A stretch of 64,000 bases of DNA from Climacium dendroides (GCA_950106755.1 OX467084.1:1798001-1862000); one strand, 5' to 3'; shown: positions 1 through 12,209, numbered from the stretch's first letter. The notes: generated by a model not told the origin, from the letters alone. Numbers and translations: made by a program.

Positions 1-3
1 ACC

Positions 4-1006
4 ATGCCATACAGAATCTTGAGTGATGAGGAAAAGAGTCACATTGTGGGAATGCGTGAGGGTGGAATTCAATGTCTGTGTTGAATGTTCCACGGTCAAC
101 TGTTTTTACTATCTTGACAAATTGGAAGATCCGAGGGAGTGTAAAATCTTTGAAATCTCAGTGTGGTAGGCATTAAAAGTTGAGTGATCGTGATACTAGA
201 GTGCTGGCACGTTATATTAGAGATGATAGAAGACAACCATTGTCAGAATTATCAAGCCTATTGAATGTGAGTTGTAACACAACACGGTTGTATTTACATG
301 ACTTGGGTTTTAGAAATTGCATTGCACCCAAAAAACCATATCTTAATGAGAATCACAAATTAGATAAGCTTAAATTTGCCCGTGTTCATGAAAGGTGGAG
401 TTTTGAAGATTGGTGTAAAGTTATTTGGTTAAATGAGTCATCATTTGAAATTGGTAAAAATTCGCGGCAAATTAGAGTGTGGCGAAGATCATATGAAAAA
501 TATGCGTGGCATTGCATAGGTCCAACTTTTAAGAGTGGTCGTACTTTAGTGATGGTTTAGGGTGCATTTACTAGCTTTAACAAATGCCCTCTTGTTATTA
601 TACCTCCAGACAAAAGAACAGCAAGTGATTTTGTAACCATTGTTTATGAGGCAACATTAAGTGGATTTTATCTTTTACATGATTACCCTCAACAATTGAA
701 ACTTATGGAAGATGGCGCTCTAGTCCACCGTAGCTCACTTCCATTGCAATGGAGACAAGTTCATAGTATGGCAAAATTAATTTGGCTTGCAAACTCTCCA
801 GATTTGAATCCTATAGAAAATCTATGGAAGATTGTTAAGGATTTTTTTCGACATCGTCCTAGACCAAGAAACAAAGAGGAAATGGTACAAACCATTCAAT
901 CAACATGGAATATAATATCTTTAGAGCAACTCCAAACCTTGATTAAAACCATGCCTGATAGAATGCAAGCAGTTATTTCAACAGGAGGTGGTAGTACTAG
1001 ATGGTA
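4..1006 (+). pseudogene. Tc1-like (DD34E) transposase, broken
   Basis: Relic of a Tc1/mariner-superfamily transposase, which would cut and paste its own element into TA sites. An N-terminal helix-turn-helix region begins at the ATG at position 4; the frame changes between about 70 and 87, then continues through a stop at 174-176 and a second at 558-560. The C-terminal part carries the typical NSPDLNPIENLW block. The second acidic residue is GAT at 711-713 and the third is GAA at 816-818, with 34 residues between them, the Tc1 spacing. The first catalytic aspartate is replaced by asparagine (AAT, 432-434, in LNESS). The reading frame closes with TAG just after GGGSTRW. From memory of the family, the protein resembles fungal Tc1-like transposases more than plant mariner (DD39D). 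The left end of the element lies outside the window and no right terminal inverted repeat was recognised. Inactive; family assignment is firm, origin is not. Confidence 0.88.
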
Positions 1007-1381
1007 GATACTATATTATGATTATTTTCTTAAATGTATGATTTTCTACTTTTGTAATGCAACTTTTTCATATAGTCAAAGTAGATTCTATTATCTTTCC
1101 AACACAATTTACGGTTTGTGAATTGCTGAATTTTTGAGCCTACAAGAGGTTTTCAAAGTTTGCAATTTTCATTCTGATTCATCTCCAGACCAAAAATTCG
1201 AAATATTTTTGGACCCCACTATACAAAAAACTTCTTTGTTTGGTGTTTATACTACAACCAATCAAGATTCCTTGAGACATTATTTATTGTCTTTTCATCT
1301 TGTCAAACATCCCACTAATTGCCTAAAATAACAATGACTTGAAAATAAACTTCTTGACAATTAGTAAACTTCTCCACCATT

Positions 1382-2281
1382 TTATACTACTAAAATCATA
1401 ACTCCCTCTGTAATATCACAAATGCTAGCATTAATACTAGGGGCTCGTGCTTGCTATGCTACGCATTCATTGTACCACATATTAATAAAATTTTGATATA
1501 TTTGAATAGAATGCATGATAATTATTTCAATAAGTCTTTAAAATAATTATTTTAAATATTTTATAAAAAATATTTTCAATCATGCATACATAGAAATCGT
1601 ATTTTCACACAATGTGATATTACAAAAATAGAGTAGCAATTCACAATCACTTCTATAATATCACTTTTTACAAAAGGTGATATCATAGAAATAATATAGT
1701 TGTTGCAATTGAGGTGATATTAAAGAGGATCAATATGGTGATATTATAAAGGTAGCAATTCCATTGCATTTCTTGGCTTTATACTTTTTTTGTATTTCTA
1801 TGATTTTGTACTTTTGTAAGCTTTGAGCTTCTAATTTCAATTTCCTATTGCTACTACCAAATGATTTGAGAAATTTATTAGATTGAACCGATTTTGAATT
1901 TCATAACAATTAAATTGTTTACAAAGCTTTTGAGATTTACAAGTTTTTCTTTTAAATTCTTCTATTTGGGTTGTCATTGTTTGTAACAATTGAGTCAAAT
2001 TTCTAATGCATTCTAATGTATATGTATGTTTTACTATATTCATCATTGCATGTATTTCATTCATCATTCACTAAAATTTTATTGTTTATTTCATTCATTA
2101 TTCATTAAATTTCTATTGTTTATTTCAATATATGCTTATTTATTAAAAAAATTATATGAAGATTTTAGTCATTTTTATCTGAAGATTTATTGAAATTCTT
2201 GCTTTGCATTCTATCTAATACATAAAAATTCTTATGGAATTTTAATGGTGAATGCGTAGCATAGCAAGCGCCAATTGCTAG
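1382..2281 (+). mobile_element. Non-autonomous Helitron, copy 1
   Basis: About 0.9 kb, AT-rich, without a helicase or Rep gene. The 3' end is CTAG (2278-2281) followed by T, as in Helitrons. The 5' end (TTATACTACTAAAATC) is a mutated form of the TCATACTACTAAAATC found in copies 2-4. Inside both ends lies the same subterminal motif in inverted orientation, GCTTGCTATGCTACGCATTC near 1450 and its complement near 2255. Copy 2 begins at the very next base. The usual GC-rich 3' hairpin is weak (GCG...CGC), so a TIR-type element with ACTAG ends is the alternative reading. Confidence 0.68.
1837..2067 (-). other. Small open frame conserved inside the Helitrons
   Basis: A 76-codon frame starting MMNEIHAMMN and rich in hydrophobic and charged residues (LTQLLQ, QIEEFK). 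Recognisable related frames occur at the matching place in copies 3 (50975-51205, full length) and 4 (51882-52070, shorter). In copy 2 an internal deletion removes part of it. It may be a captured exon fragment or simply a frame that has not yet been broken; no family is recognised. Confidence 0.3.
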
Positions 2282-2992
2282 TCATACTACTAAAATCATA
2301 AGTCCCTCTGTAATATCACAAATGCTCCATTAATACTAGGGGCTCGTGCTTGCTATGCTACGCATTCATTGTATCACATATTAGTAAAAATTTGATATAT
2401 TTGAATAGAATGCTTGGTAATAATTTCAATAGGTCTTTAGAATAATTATTTTAATTATTCTATAAAAATATTTCTAATCATGCATACATAGAAATCATAT
2501 TTTCACACAATGTGATATTACTGAAAGAGAGTAGTAGTTCACAATCACTTCTATAATATTACTTTTTACAAAGGGTGATATTATCAAAATAATATAGTTG
2601 TTGCAATTGAGGTGATATTAAAGAGGGTTAATATGGTGATATTATAAAGGTAGCAATTCCATTGCTTTTCTTGGCTTTATATTTCTTTTGCATTTCTATA
2701 ATTTTGTGCTTTTGTGAGCTTTGAGCTTCTCATTTCAATTTTCTATTGCTACTACTACATGATTTGAGAAATTTATTCGATTGAATTGACAAATTCTTCT
2801 ATTTGGGTTGCCATTGTCTGTAACAATTGAGTCAAATTTCTAATGCATTCTAATGTATGTGTATCTTTTATCATATTCATCATTGCATGTATTTCATTCA
2901 TCATTCATTAAATTTTTATTATTTATTTCAATATATGCTTATTTATTAAAAAAATTATATGAAGATTTTTTGAAATTGTTGCAGATAAGGGG
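2282..2992 (+). mobile_element. Non-autonomous Helitron, copy 2, 3'-truncated
   Basis: Starts TCATACTACTAAAATC directly after the CTAG of copy 1, so the two stand head to tail with no spacer. It follows copy 1 base for base through most of its length, but has a deletion of roughly 90 bp near 2790. Similarity is lost near 2992, before the 3' subterminal motif and CTAG. Beyond that point comes an unrelated short inverted repeat. Confidence 0.65.
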
Positions 2993-3061
2993 CCATAATG
3001 GATGTGCTAGTTAGTTCATTGTTAGCTAGACATTATGGTTCTTTATCCAATTATGGCCCCT
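2985..3061. repeat. Short inverted repeat (GGGGCCATAAT)
   Basis: AAGGGGCCATAATGG near 2987-3001 is matched in inverted orientation by CCAATTATGGCCCCTAA near 3047-3063. The arms are about 45 bp apart and lie exactly where the truncated Helitron copy 2 ends. Possibly a small foldback insertion. Confidence 0.4.
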
Positions 3062-3640
3062 AACCCGGTTATCCAATGTTTAGGAAAAATTGTTGGTTAG
3101 TTCAATGTTAGCTAGTGCCTTTGAGAAATCCAAATCCAAACAAAAAAAATTGGTAGGATCAACAACCAAATGTTTCAAAAAAATAAAAGTAGATGTGTAG
3201 GTGTTGCTTTCATGAAATTGTTAGATTTTATTCACTTGCCATTTTTATCCAAGGATAATACCCAAGCTATTGGAGGTGAATATGTTCTTGGAGGAGGCAA
3301 ATATGTTTATAGATAAGGCAAGTATGTTCTTAGATAAAACAAGTATGTTCTTCGACAAGGTGAGTTTATTTTAGGGTTGGTTGTTGAAGGTTTTGGAGTC
3401 CTTGGACAAGGTAGAAGCGGATATTGCTTTCAAACTGGTCATAACAACTAGCCCTTGCTCCATCCTCCATGTTTGCAAGATGTAATGAAATTCGGAGCTT
3501 TGTTTCAAAATTGGCATGTCTTCAAAAGAAGAGCATTTTAACCTTTGCAAATTTGAAGTTGAAGGAAAGTGGCTAGTGAGAATTTGACACAAGAAGGAAA
3601 TTGAACTAGGAGATTTTGATAAGGACATGATGCATTTCAA
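3060..3640 (+). repeat. Dispersed repeat, also at about 28870-29220
   Basis: Several blocks, in the same order and orientation, recur at 28870-29220: TTGGTTAGTT, AAAAAATTGGTAGGATCAAC, the block around TGTAATGAAATT, CCTTTGCAAATTTGAAGTTG and TTTTGATAAGGACATGATGC. Identity is moderate, with indels. No coding family or terminal structure is recognised. Confidence 0.5.
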
Positions 3641-3649
3641 TTGGTGCCC

Positions 3650-5400
3650 TTGGAAGAAAAAAAACCCAACTCTCTCTACAAAGAGGAAGAAGAGGCTAAT
3701 TAGAGTCTATTCCCATTGGGGGGCTCGAGGGGGCTAGGCGTGGACATCCAACTTCTAGCTCCACAAAACTCTCAAACATTCATTGATCTTCGAAACAATA
3801 GATTAGAGTTTGCTTTCCCAACGGTACCCTACATCAAGATTTCAGAATTTTTCTTCTTCTCTACCAGAGGTCAACCTCAATGAACCTCTAGTTCTGGCCC
3901 CTAATGGAAAGAGGCTCTTATCCCTTAAAATGCAAAGGACGTTTTTTTTGTTGATGGATGACAGAGAATCCTTTCAATAAGATAGAAGAGCAACCATTCA
4001 TGTTCAAAATTTTGTCATGAAAAGGTAGGTCTTCTACATTAGTTTGACTTCCAAGGAGTGCTTTTGCAAGCCCAATGTTCATTTTGCATAGGGCGCTAGG
4101 AATTGGTTGTCCGAGCCCAATGCAGAGTGAGTGGGCGGGCCAGGGGCAAGCCAAATGGCATCAACCCCAATGCAAGGCCCGGCAAGCCACCCAACATTTT
4201 CCTTTTTTAAAATTTGAATGTGGATTCTCTTGATTTTTCCACCACAAACAATTTCTTGAAGGTTTACGACTTCTTGGGCGCTCCTTGGAGTATGTTCTTT
4301 GTGCTGTTGGGGTGGGTTTTGGGTGCTCTTGATGTGTTGTTGTCATTGTCAGAGAATCTAAGCTTCCAATGTTTTGTTCCGTGCTCAACAAATCGAGACA
4401 AAATGCCGAGCAGAGGCTCTTATTAGAAGAGCCCTGGAAAATGCGGTTGGCTACAAGAGCTGAATTGGAGCGTTGTTTTTGACATAAGGATGTTATAAGC
4501 CCCGTTGACACCGTTCCCGTGCTTCTTCCAGTAGCCCACTGCAGCTGCTCTAAGGAAGTGATTGACACGGTAAGCACCAGACGGATGGTTTCCACGGTCA
4601 CCAATCCGTCCTTCCAGGGTTCACTTGCTGCGAGAGCTTCCTCACCCCACCCTTTTCCTTTCCTTTCCTTCCTGAACTGGCTCGCGCGCTGTTATCTTAC
4701 CTTAGTACCTTTCCTTCCCTGCGTGATCCACTGATCCTGGCGAGAATCAAAGTCGAATCCGAAGCGGCCCACTTTCCCAGAGCGCAGAACGTCAGAATGG
4801 GAGTATGTAAGTCCACTTCTGGCTTGTGCGAACTCTGCGTTGGGCGACGTCACTCCCTCCCTCGTCCAGCCTACAACATCGGGCAAAATCTGAGTTAGCA
4901 TAATCTTTGTTCTAATGCTGCGCCGGCTGACCGCCTATGTCAGGTCCATCCCTGCAGGGCAGGCTCTCCGGTGCCTGCTGCATGCAGTTTGTAGTTTTAC
5001 TGTAGTTTCTAGTTTCTAGTTTTTGGGTAGACAAATGAAATGGGATTCCACTGCCAGAAGAAGACAGTTTCATCCCAAACGGATGCTCAATTCCCAAAGC
5101 CAGGCCACGCAACCGAAGTCCTGGCTGTAGCGTAGGTCTTGATTGTTGCATTTTGGGGGGGGGGTCTTTGGGACAAAAACGACGGTACTGCCGTGGACTA
5201 AAGTATCAATACCAGTTGTTGTTTATTCATTGATTGGGGGCTGTGCTGAGCTGCAGAGAGCGACCATCTTCAGTTTGCTGGAGTGATGAAGTTGTTCACC
5301 TCTAACAGGTAAGTTAGATCAGGTTGCTTGTGTAGAAAATAAAAGAAAGAGGAAAAAAAAGAAGTAAGTAGATCAGACCTTAGCTGAGATTACTATTAGC
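3650..5400. other. GC-richer unassigned block with possible leader exon
   Basis: Base composition is clearly richer in G and C than the surroundings, as in the two intact genes. Several frames of 60-150 codons are open on both strands (the longest is 4161-4604, minus) but none resembles a known family. At 5286 a short frame MKLFTSN runs into an excellent splice donor, AACAG|GTAAGT (about 5308), so a 5' exon of a plus-strand transcript is conceivable. No downstream exon was found. Confidence 0.25.
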
Positions 5401-5613
5401 ACTCAGATTGGTTATCTACACTAGTTACGTTGCCCCACACTAATTTCTTGACTTTCTACACTATACATATATGTACAAAGGATGTAGTAATGTAGGAACC
5501 ATGTGTGTTGCATGGGTTGGTGCACTTGTTCATGGCTCGGGTTTAGGAAACTGCATGTGCCTCCATCTGGACAAATGGTGAGTCATGAGGTAACTTTCCC
5601 GAGTAAGGCAACC

Positions 5614-5989
5614 TAAAGTAGAAACACCCAAAACCTCCATCTTTGTTTCATAGAGTGTCCTTAAAGTGTCCCTAAAGTTCCATTAATGTGTTTTACACAT
5701 GTTTAACTTTGATTTGCTGACGTACTTGAAGGACACATACTGAATTATGATTTGTTGACAGCTGAATTTTGCGCAGTTTAGTTTTAGGTGCACCTATGAG
5801 ACAGTTCTAGTAGTCTAGAGACTTGCCACTTTGAAAAATCATAAAAATTACATATCACATCGAAAAAATCTATTTTTTTTAATATTCATGATTTTCTCTT
5901 GCTAATATTACAAAAATATTATTTAAAAAAAATATGCCTCGAACTATGTTGAATTGCTTAAAGTAATGATTTTGGGTGTTTCTACTTTA
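5614..5989. mobile_element. MITE-like element, 20-bp inverted ends
   Basis: TAAAGTAGAAACACCCAAAA at 5614 is matched in inverted orientation by TTTTGGGTGTTTCTACTTTA ending at 5989. The 376-bp interior is AT-rich and has no open frame. No convincing target-site duplication is visible, so the superfamily is left open. Confidence 0.5.
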
Positions 5990-5994
5990 ATTGT

Positions 5995-6042
5995 TAAGGC
6001 AACCTAATTTCACTATTTAGTGTATACAATTAGGTTGCCTTA
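5995..6042. repeat. 14-bp hairpin (AAGGCAACCTAATT)
   Basis: AAGGCAACCTAATT and its exact complement AATTAGGTTGCCTT flank a short loop. A third copy of AAGGCAACCTAA lies at about 5605, just outside the preceding MITE-like element. No nearby gene suggests a terminator or regulatory role. Confidence 0.45.
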
Positions 6043-6487
6043 CATCAAGACAGTTATTATAGAAGCCATCAAAGTCAATAAATATTTTTTTTAATATTTC
6101 CATTTATACACATGGAGGTTCATGGGTTCCAATTACAACAAGACCTAATTCAAAAGTAGCACATTCTTATACAATGATTGAAAATATTTATATAGTGTCT
6201 AATGTTGAGAAATTAGAGTGGGGCAACTTCATTTCACTATTTTATATAGGTACCTTCAAGAAAGTTGTTTGTCAACTCAGAGATTGAGAAGTTTGAGAGA
6301 AGTGGTGTTTGTGAGTACTAGAATCAAGACATTCCAACAAAAAATGACTTTTCTATGATTTTCCAAAGTTTTTTGTTTGGGATTAGATTGGTAAAGCATA
6401 GATAGACTGATGGTAAACTACATGTTGATGTGTCTCATCCCCATTCAAGTGCATTGTCATAATACTAAAGGTTTGCTAAAATTGTGG

Positions 6488-6968
6488 AAAATAACCACAC
6501 CTAAAATCAACCCCTCTAGAGATCGACCCCTACTTTTGAAAGGAAACTGAAATGACAGGAAACCTCAAATGGTGAGCATTAGAAGGGCAAATGTAAGGTG
6601 GTGTTGGGGGCCATTTGGGGTAGTAAGCAACTCTATTTATAGTATTGTAGAGGCAAAAACTATACAAGTAGTTGATTTGGGATACACTTTCTTTTGTTTT
6701 AGTATGACTTGTTTTCATACTATTATCTAATGTCATTTGTTACTATACATCAAATGGATTTTGGCATCACCTACATTACTCTTTTAGCCTCCTACACCTT
6801 CCATCTCTAAAAATTTGCAACTAATTCACAATGCTTCCAAAAATGATTAAACCACTTGCATTTTGATTCACAATCCTTCACCAATGTACAAAAATTGTTG
6901 TTCAATTTTCTAAACAATATTGGTTATGCCACAAAGCTTATTTGTGCGTTTTTAGGTGTGGTTATCTT
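6488..6968. mobile_element. MITE-like element, about 17-bp inverted ends
   Basis: AATAACCACACCTAAAA near 6489 is matched in inverted orientation by TTTTAGGTGTGGTTATC near 6950-6968. The 480-bp interior is non-coding. The target-site duplication is not clear. Confidence 0.4.
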
Positions 6969-7719
6969 AATAGGTGGTGACTAACACAAATAGAAGAGTT
7001 CAATAGAATGATGTCAAAATTGGCTCATTGACTACATTGGGTTGTTCTACCTTATATAAATGGATGAAACATATAAAATGTTGTATGAAACTTAAGTTAT
7101 TGACTTGAAAGAATGTACATTCATCCCAAAATAAGCAATATCATCCTAATAATATGTAACAATTTAGCTATTTTATCCATTGAAAATGGAGTAATATATC
7201 ACCAAATGTTTCCTCGAAAAAATTGGTATCACCTTTGAACAAATTATCTCAAATTTAAAACAATTGATCACTATAGTTGGATTTGTCTTGGAAGTGAGTT
7301 GCAGAATTAGTGCCATAATAAAATATCAAACTCTGATATATAAGGTAATATTTTCAATTTGCAATAAATTGATATACTATGATTGTAATTAGTTGGTGTC
7401 ATTCATTAGTTATTCCTAATTTAATTCTTTCATGTTTAGAAGCCAAGAACTACTTCAAAATACTAGTCTCTAAAGCTAAAATCTTCATCTATAATAATTT
7501 TTTTAACAAATTCAGCCATAGATTCCATTAGATAATCTATTAGAATACACTTTTTAAAATTTCAGAATAAAAAACTTGCCAATTGCAAAATCATGATGGA
7601 TTGCTTGAGTTTGCAAAAGAAATATTTTCAACTCTTTCTAGATGGTTAGATTTCATCTTTCAAACATTTTATTCAAAAATGTATAGATCCCACAACTTGC
7701 AACTCTCCATAATATGTTG

Positions 7720-8335
7720 AAGTAATAAATTGGGAATAAGTATTAAAATTTTCAATAAAAAAGATCATATTCATACTTGAAAAAAATAATAAGTAGAAGA
7801 AGCAAAAAATGATTGAAAATATTGAATTGTTAAGAATTTGGTTATAGATTTGAAAAATGCCAATCCTAATGGCAACAATGTTTTGTTAAACAATCTACAT
7901 CATACAATTTTATTTTATTTTATTTTTAAATATTAAAATTTTAGTTTAATAAAAGACTTCAAAGTTTTTTTGAATGGAGATTCCATTAGTGCCTGCAAAC
8001 AAAAAATCCTCATAATTTTCATCTCATTATCAAAATGTAATGATCCAAAGCTTTTCCATGTAGACATACATCTAGAAAACCAATTTTTAAGTTTTTTGGT
8101 TCTTGAAAAATGATTTTTTTAGAGTTGCCCAAGTTGTCTGATTGAGAAAAAACCCTACATATCATACAATAATTTTTTAACCATGTAGTCAGAAGTTATG
8201 AAAATTATTGTGCCTTGAAGATATTCCTTGTCCTCATATTGTCCTAATGAAAACTTTATTCTTATTCTTAGTGAGGTGTTGAATATTTTTATATTGCCAA
8301 AAGAACAATGCTTGTTAAGGATTAATAGAATAAAT
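7720..8335 (+). repeat. Dispersed repeat family A, forward copy
   Basis: Shares an ordered series of blocks with copies near 19.7-20.6 kb (inverted), 22.5-25.3 kb and 38.0-38.9 kb. Landmarks are the TTGTTAAGAATTT block, GACTTCAAAG, a block around CATCTCATTA, and AACCATGTAGTCAGAAGTTA near 8180. Non-coding. Boundaries are approximate. Confidence 0.5.
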
Positions 8336-8459
8336 TAGTGTACTAAAAAAACCATGATTTGTATATGAGAAATAAACTATGAAAACATGTACATGACTAT
8401 ATAGTCATATTGAATATTTCCATTTCCTTGCCTACAAAGTTGATATGTTAAACTCATGA

Positions 8460-9260
8460 AAGGTCATTGTTCCTTGGGAGACAAATGAAGTTTGGACAAG
8501 TACCTACAATCTCATCTTAAATTATTTTGTTTTAATATAGGATAACAAATTAGTTGTGTGAAAATTTTATTTTGATTCACTTAGTGCTCAATAGCAAAAG
8601 TAATGGTACCCAAAGTAAAAATAGACAAGCCCAAGCAACAAAAAATTTCCAAATAGCCCTTTCAAGCATTAGCTTTCTATAGAAAGCCTTGATTTGTTAC
8701 ATTTAGATTATGAATGTGACAATTAAGAATTTTTTTATATTTTGCTCAATTTCATTTAAAAACAATAAACAAGATTTATTTTTTGGTCTTGATTTTGACA
8801 ATTTTCAAAAAAATAAAAGGTCCAAAGTCTTGAGATTGTTTGCTATAATAACCTCACTATTAGAATTGACATGTTTCAATTCAGAGTTGTTAGTAATTTA
8901 GGTTTTCTTTCCAATGCATATTGTATTTATTTTTGCTTAATAATTTCTTTGAGGATGAAAATCAAGTTTTATAAATTTTTTCACTTTAAATTCATTTAAA
9001 ACTTTGTACTATAGACAAGATTGCAAAATCAAAGTTAAGAAGATTCAAAGTCTTATATATTCTAATATGAGAAAGAACAGAAAATAGTATTTTAACAACT
9101 TTGGATTCTACTATTTTGCACTTTATGTGGTTAAAGATTCTTCTATACATTCTCATACTATTCTAATGCAAGATCGTGTGGTTGGATATATAAAAAAAAA
9201 TGTATAGATTGTTTGCTTTTTGCAATAGAATGTCAATTTTGAATTGTTTTTTAATTAGAA
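8460..9260 (-). repeat. Dispersed repeat family C, inverted copy
   Basis: Follows the family A copy directly. It has the same block order as 29220-30115: CATTGTTCCTTGGGAGACAAA, a block around ACCTCACTATTAGAATTGA, then CACATTCTCATACT-like and AATGGCAATTTTGA-like blocks at the outer end. The outer end of C is the complement of the outer end of A, so A plus inverted C may form one element with long inverted ends. Confidence 0.42.
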
Positions 9261-11440
9261 AAACATAATAATATAACTTTAAAGGTTAAAAGAGGCACCC
9301 TTGTGATTACGTAGTTAATCATCATTTACATTCTTAATTTGATCATAAAATTTTTATATGAGGTTCAAAGTTACATTCTTAATACATGAGACTTTGTATT
9401 GTTTATCAATGCAAGAGATTTTAGTTAGTTCTTAAAGAAATGCAAGATTTCTTGAACAATATTGTTAGAAAATGTTAATAAATTGTTTTTATTTGGACAG
9501 CCTTAAAAGAATTAGTAATAAACTCTTAATTCAAATTACCACTATGGCTGACTGAAATCCAATTGAGATTTTGTTCTATCTAGTTATAAAATGTTTGATC
9601 TTTTAATATGTAAAAAATATATATTATCTTAACTTTAAAATATTCTAATATTTTGGTAGAAAAATTAGACTAACAAGATTTACATTAAGACATGCTATAT
9701 AATGGAAATTATGAACTAAATCCTAAAACCAAATCCAAGTTCCATTAAAAAATAAAATAAAATCTTGCTGATGGAATAATGAACTATGAATATTCTATAT
9801 AATATAACAATTCAAAATAATCAAGATTTAAAGAATATCAATGATTCTGAAGTTATTTATTTATTTATGGATTTTAGCTAAATTTACTTGTTTCACTATT
9901 AAAACAATTGATAGATTTTTATTTTGAATACCACATACTTGAAAAATAAGTATTGCAAGTGCAGATTTCCTTGAGTTTTAGAATTTAAAATTGAACATGG
10001 ATAAATTTTATAATCAAAGTTCGGATAGAAATTGGTCAATATTTCATTACAAAGGAAGTTTTGAAATCCAAAATTCTTAAGATAAAGCCATCTAAAAATC
10101 GATTCCATGAATTGTATTTAGTTTATATTTATGAGTGACATATTTTGTTTTTTCATTTTAGTAATGGTAGATATTTTTATATTTGTTTTAGAAACTCTTG
10201 TGTTTAACAAGATGCACAAAGTGCTTTAATCTTTGTGGAATCTTTATCCAAGAGTTAGTTTCTTTCATCATTAACTTTCCAAACATAAAATATCCACTAA
10301 TTTTGTATAATTTAGATTGTAATAAATCAAGCTTATAATTGTAGCAATTCATTGATTTTTGAAAGACTTTCAAATTCTACAAATTGTAAATACTAAACTT
10401 TTTGAGCTTCAATTATTTAGTTTAAATCAAATTTTAAAATGGATATTTTGAAAGCCACAATCAAATTTGAGTGAAGTGGATGCTAAAACCTTTTGAAGTT
10501 AAGAAAAGGCAAAATAAAATACTTATAATTAGACTTATTCTTATTATAACCTTGATTACTATTAATCCATGTAAAGACGTTTAATTCCTAGGAGCATAAA
10601 TCCACAAAAGGAAAAAGAGTAACTTTTATACAAAGTACAATTGATTTTCTTAGCAATAATATTTATTAGAGCATCTACAACGGAGACCCAAAAAACAAGC
10701 CATATAACAATAAATGGGAGGGAGGCACTACACAAGGCCTACAAAGTGCGGGTTTTTTTAGGAACAAATTGATCTAATGCAAAGGTGTCAATTTAAACTT
10801 CAAATGAACTTTTCATCATTATAAAAAGAAGAGTAAAAGATTCTACTTTAGAAAAAAAGACTTTTCTTGCAAAGAAGGGAGGTACCAATCAATCAACTTA
10901 TATAACAAAGCTTAAAAAGGTTTAACATTTATGACTTTTCCTATAGTGAGCCAATTTGTTGGCCTTTCATATTGCCAATTTGTCAGGTTTGGAAAGGATA
11001 ATGATGGACTAGGAGTGCTTTTTGGAGTTGCCCTTTTATTATGCCATTACCATCTTAGAAGCCAATTGCAAATGCTCTTAGTATACTTGTTATGACTTTA
11101 ATCGTGATGAATGAAAATGCAGTTGTACTTTAGTATGATTGCAAGGAATTGTATTAATTTTTTTTATTAGAAAGATATAAATTACCAATGTACTTGATAA
11201 AATGTGCCAAAGAATCACACTTTTGAGTAGGCTGCTAGCTATGTATATTAGGTGAGTATTCCTAAGACAAGTCAAGTGCTCCTAAAGCAATGTCAAAACA
11301 TCTTTTCATTGTTGCATTTTTCTAGATGCTTGGTAGAGATTCTTCATTTATTTGAATATTGAACTAGGGTGCCTTGTGCCGTTGCCACAATCAAAATAAA
11401 AGTATAAGTAGTTTTCTAATTTTTTAGTTCATAAAAACTT
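9260..11440. other. AT-rich spacer
   Basis: No gene or mobile element recognised. Short open frames of 60-70 codons match no family I know and have AT-driven composition. Confidence 0.5.
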
Positions 11441-11449
11441 TAAAATTCA

Positions 11450-12100
11450 ACAACTTTCACACCGTATGTTGGAACATCACGAAACCAAGCCGGTGCACCC
11501 CTCCTCGTTGAGGGCTTTCCGACTGTACCAAGCACGTGACCAGAGGACGCACGGTCTGGAAGATCTCAACATGACAAACAAACAAAACAAAACAAACATC
11601 TTGATTTAAGGTATAGACTAGTATGCCCTACTGTTGCCACAATCAAAACAAAAGTAAAACTAATTTTCTAATTTAAAAAAAACCAAAAATAACTCAAAAA
11701 TCCATAACTTTTCTACAATGAATCATAATGCCACAAACCAAGCTCGTGCACCCTTCTTCTCCAAGAGCTTTCCGACAGTACTAAGATTGTGACCAAAATA
11801 TAAGTAAAAGTAATTTTTCTAATTTTTTAGTTCATAAAAATACTTCAAAATTCAATAACTTTCACACCGTGAATTGGAACGCCACGAAACCAATACGGTG
11901 CACCCCTCCTTGCTGAGGGCTTCTTGATGGTACCAAGATTACAACCAAAATATAAGAAAAAGTAATTTTCTAATTTTTTAGAACCAAAAATAACTAAAAA
12001 AATGCATAACTTTCACACCGTATGTTGGAACGCCACAAAACCAAGCTCGTGCACCCCTCCTCGTCGAGGGCTTTCCAATGGTACAAAGCATGTGACCGGT
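11450..12100. repeat. Degenerate tandem array, about 150-bp unit
   Basis: Four units carry the same GC-richer core: CACGAAACCAAGC..GTGCACCCCTCCTCG..GAGGGCTTTCC, ending near 11541, 11793, 11946 and 12098. The AT-rich linkers (CTAATTTTTTAG...TTCACACCG) also repeat. Units 1 and 4 carry an extra tail ending in CTCAACATGACAAACAAAC and an A/C-rich stretch. The tail resembles the 3' end of a short interspersed element, but no pol III promoter was found. Confidence 0.62.
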
Positions 12101-12209
12101 GGACACATGGTCTAGGAGACCTCAACATGACAAACAAACAAACAAACAAAACAAAACAAAACAAAACATCTTGTCTTATTAGAAGAGATGGTTGAATATT
12201 TTGCATAGA

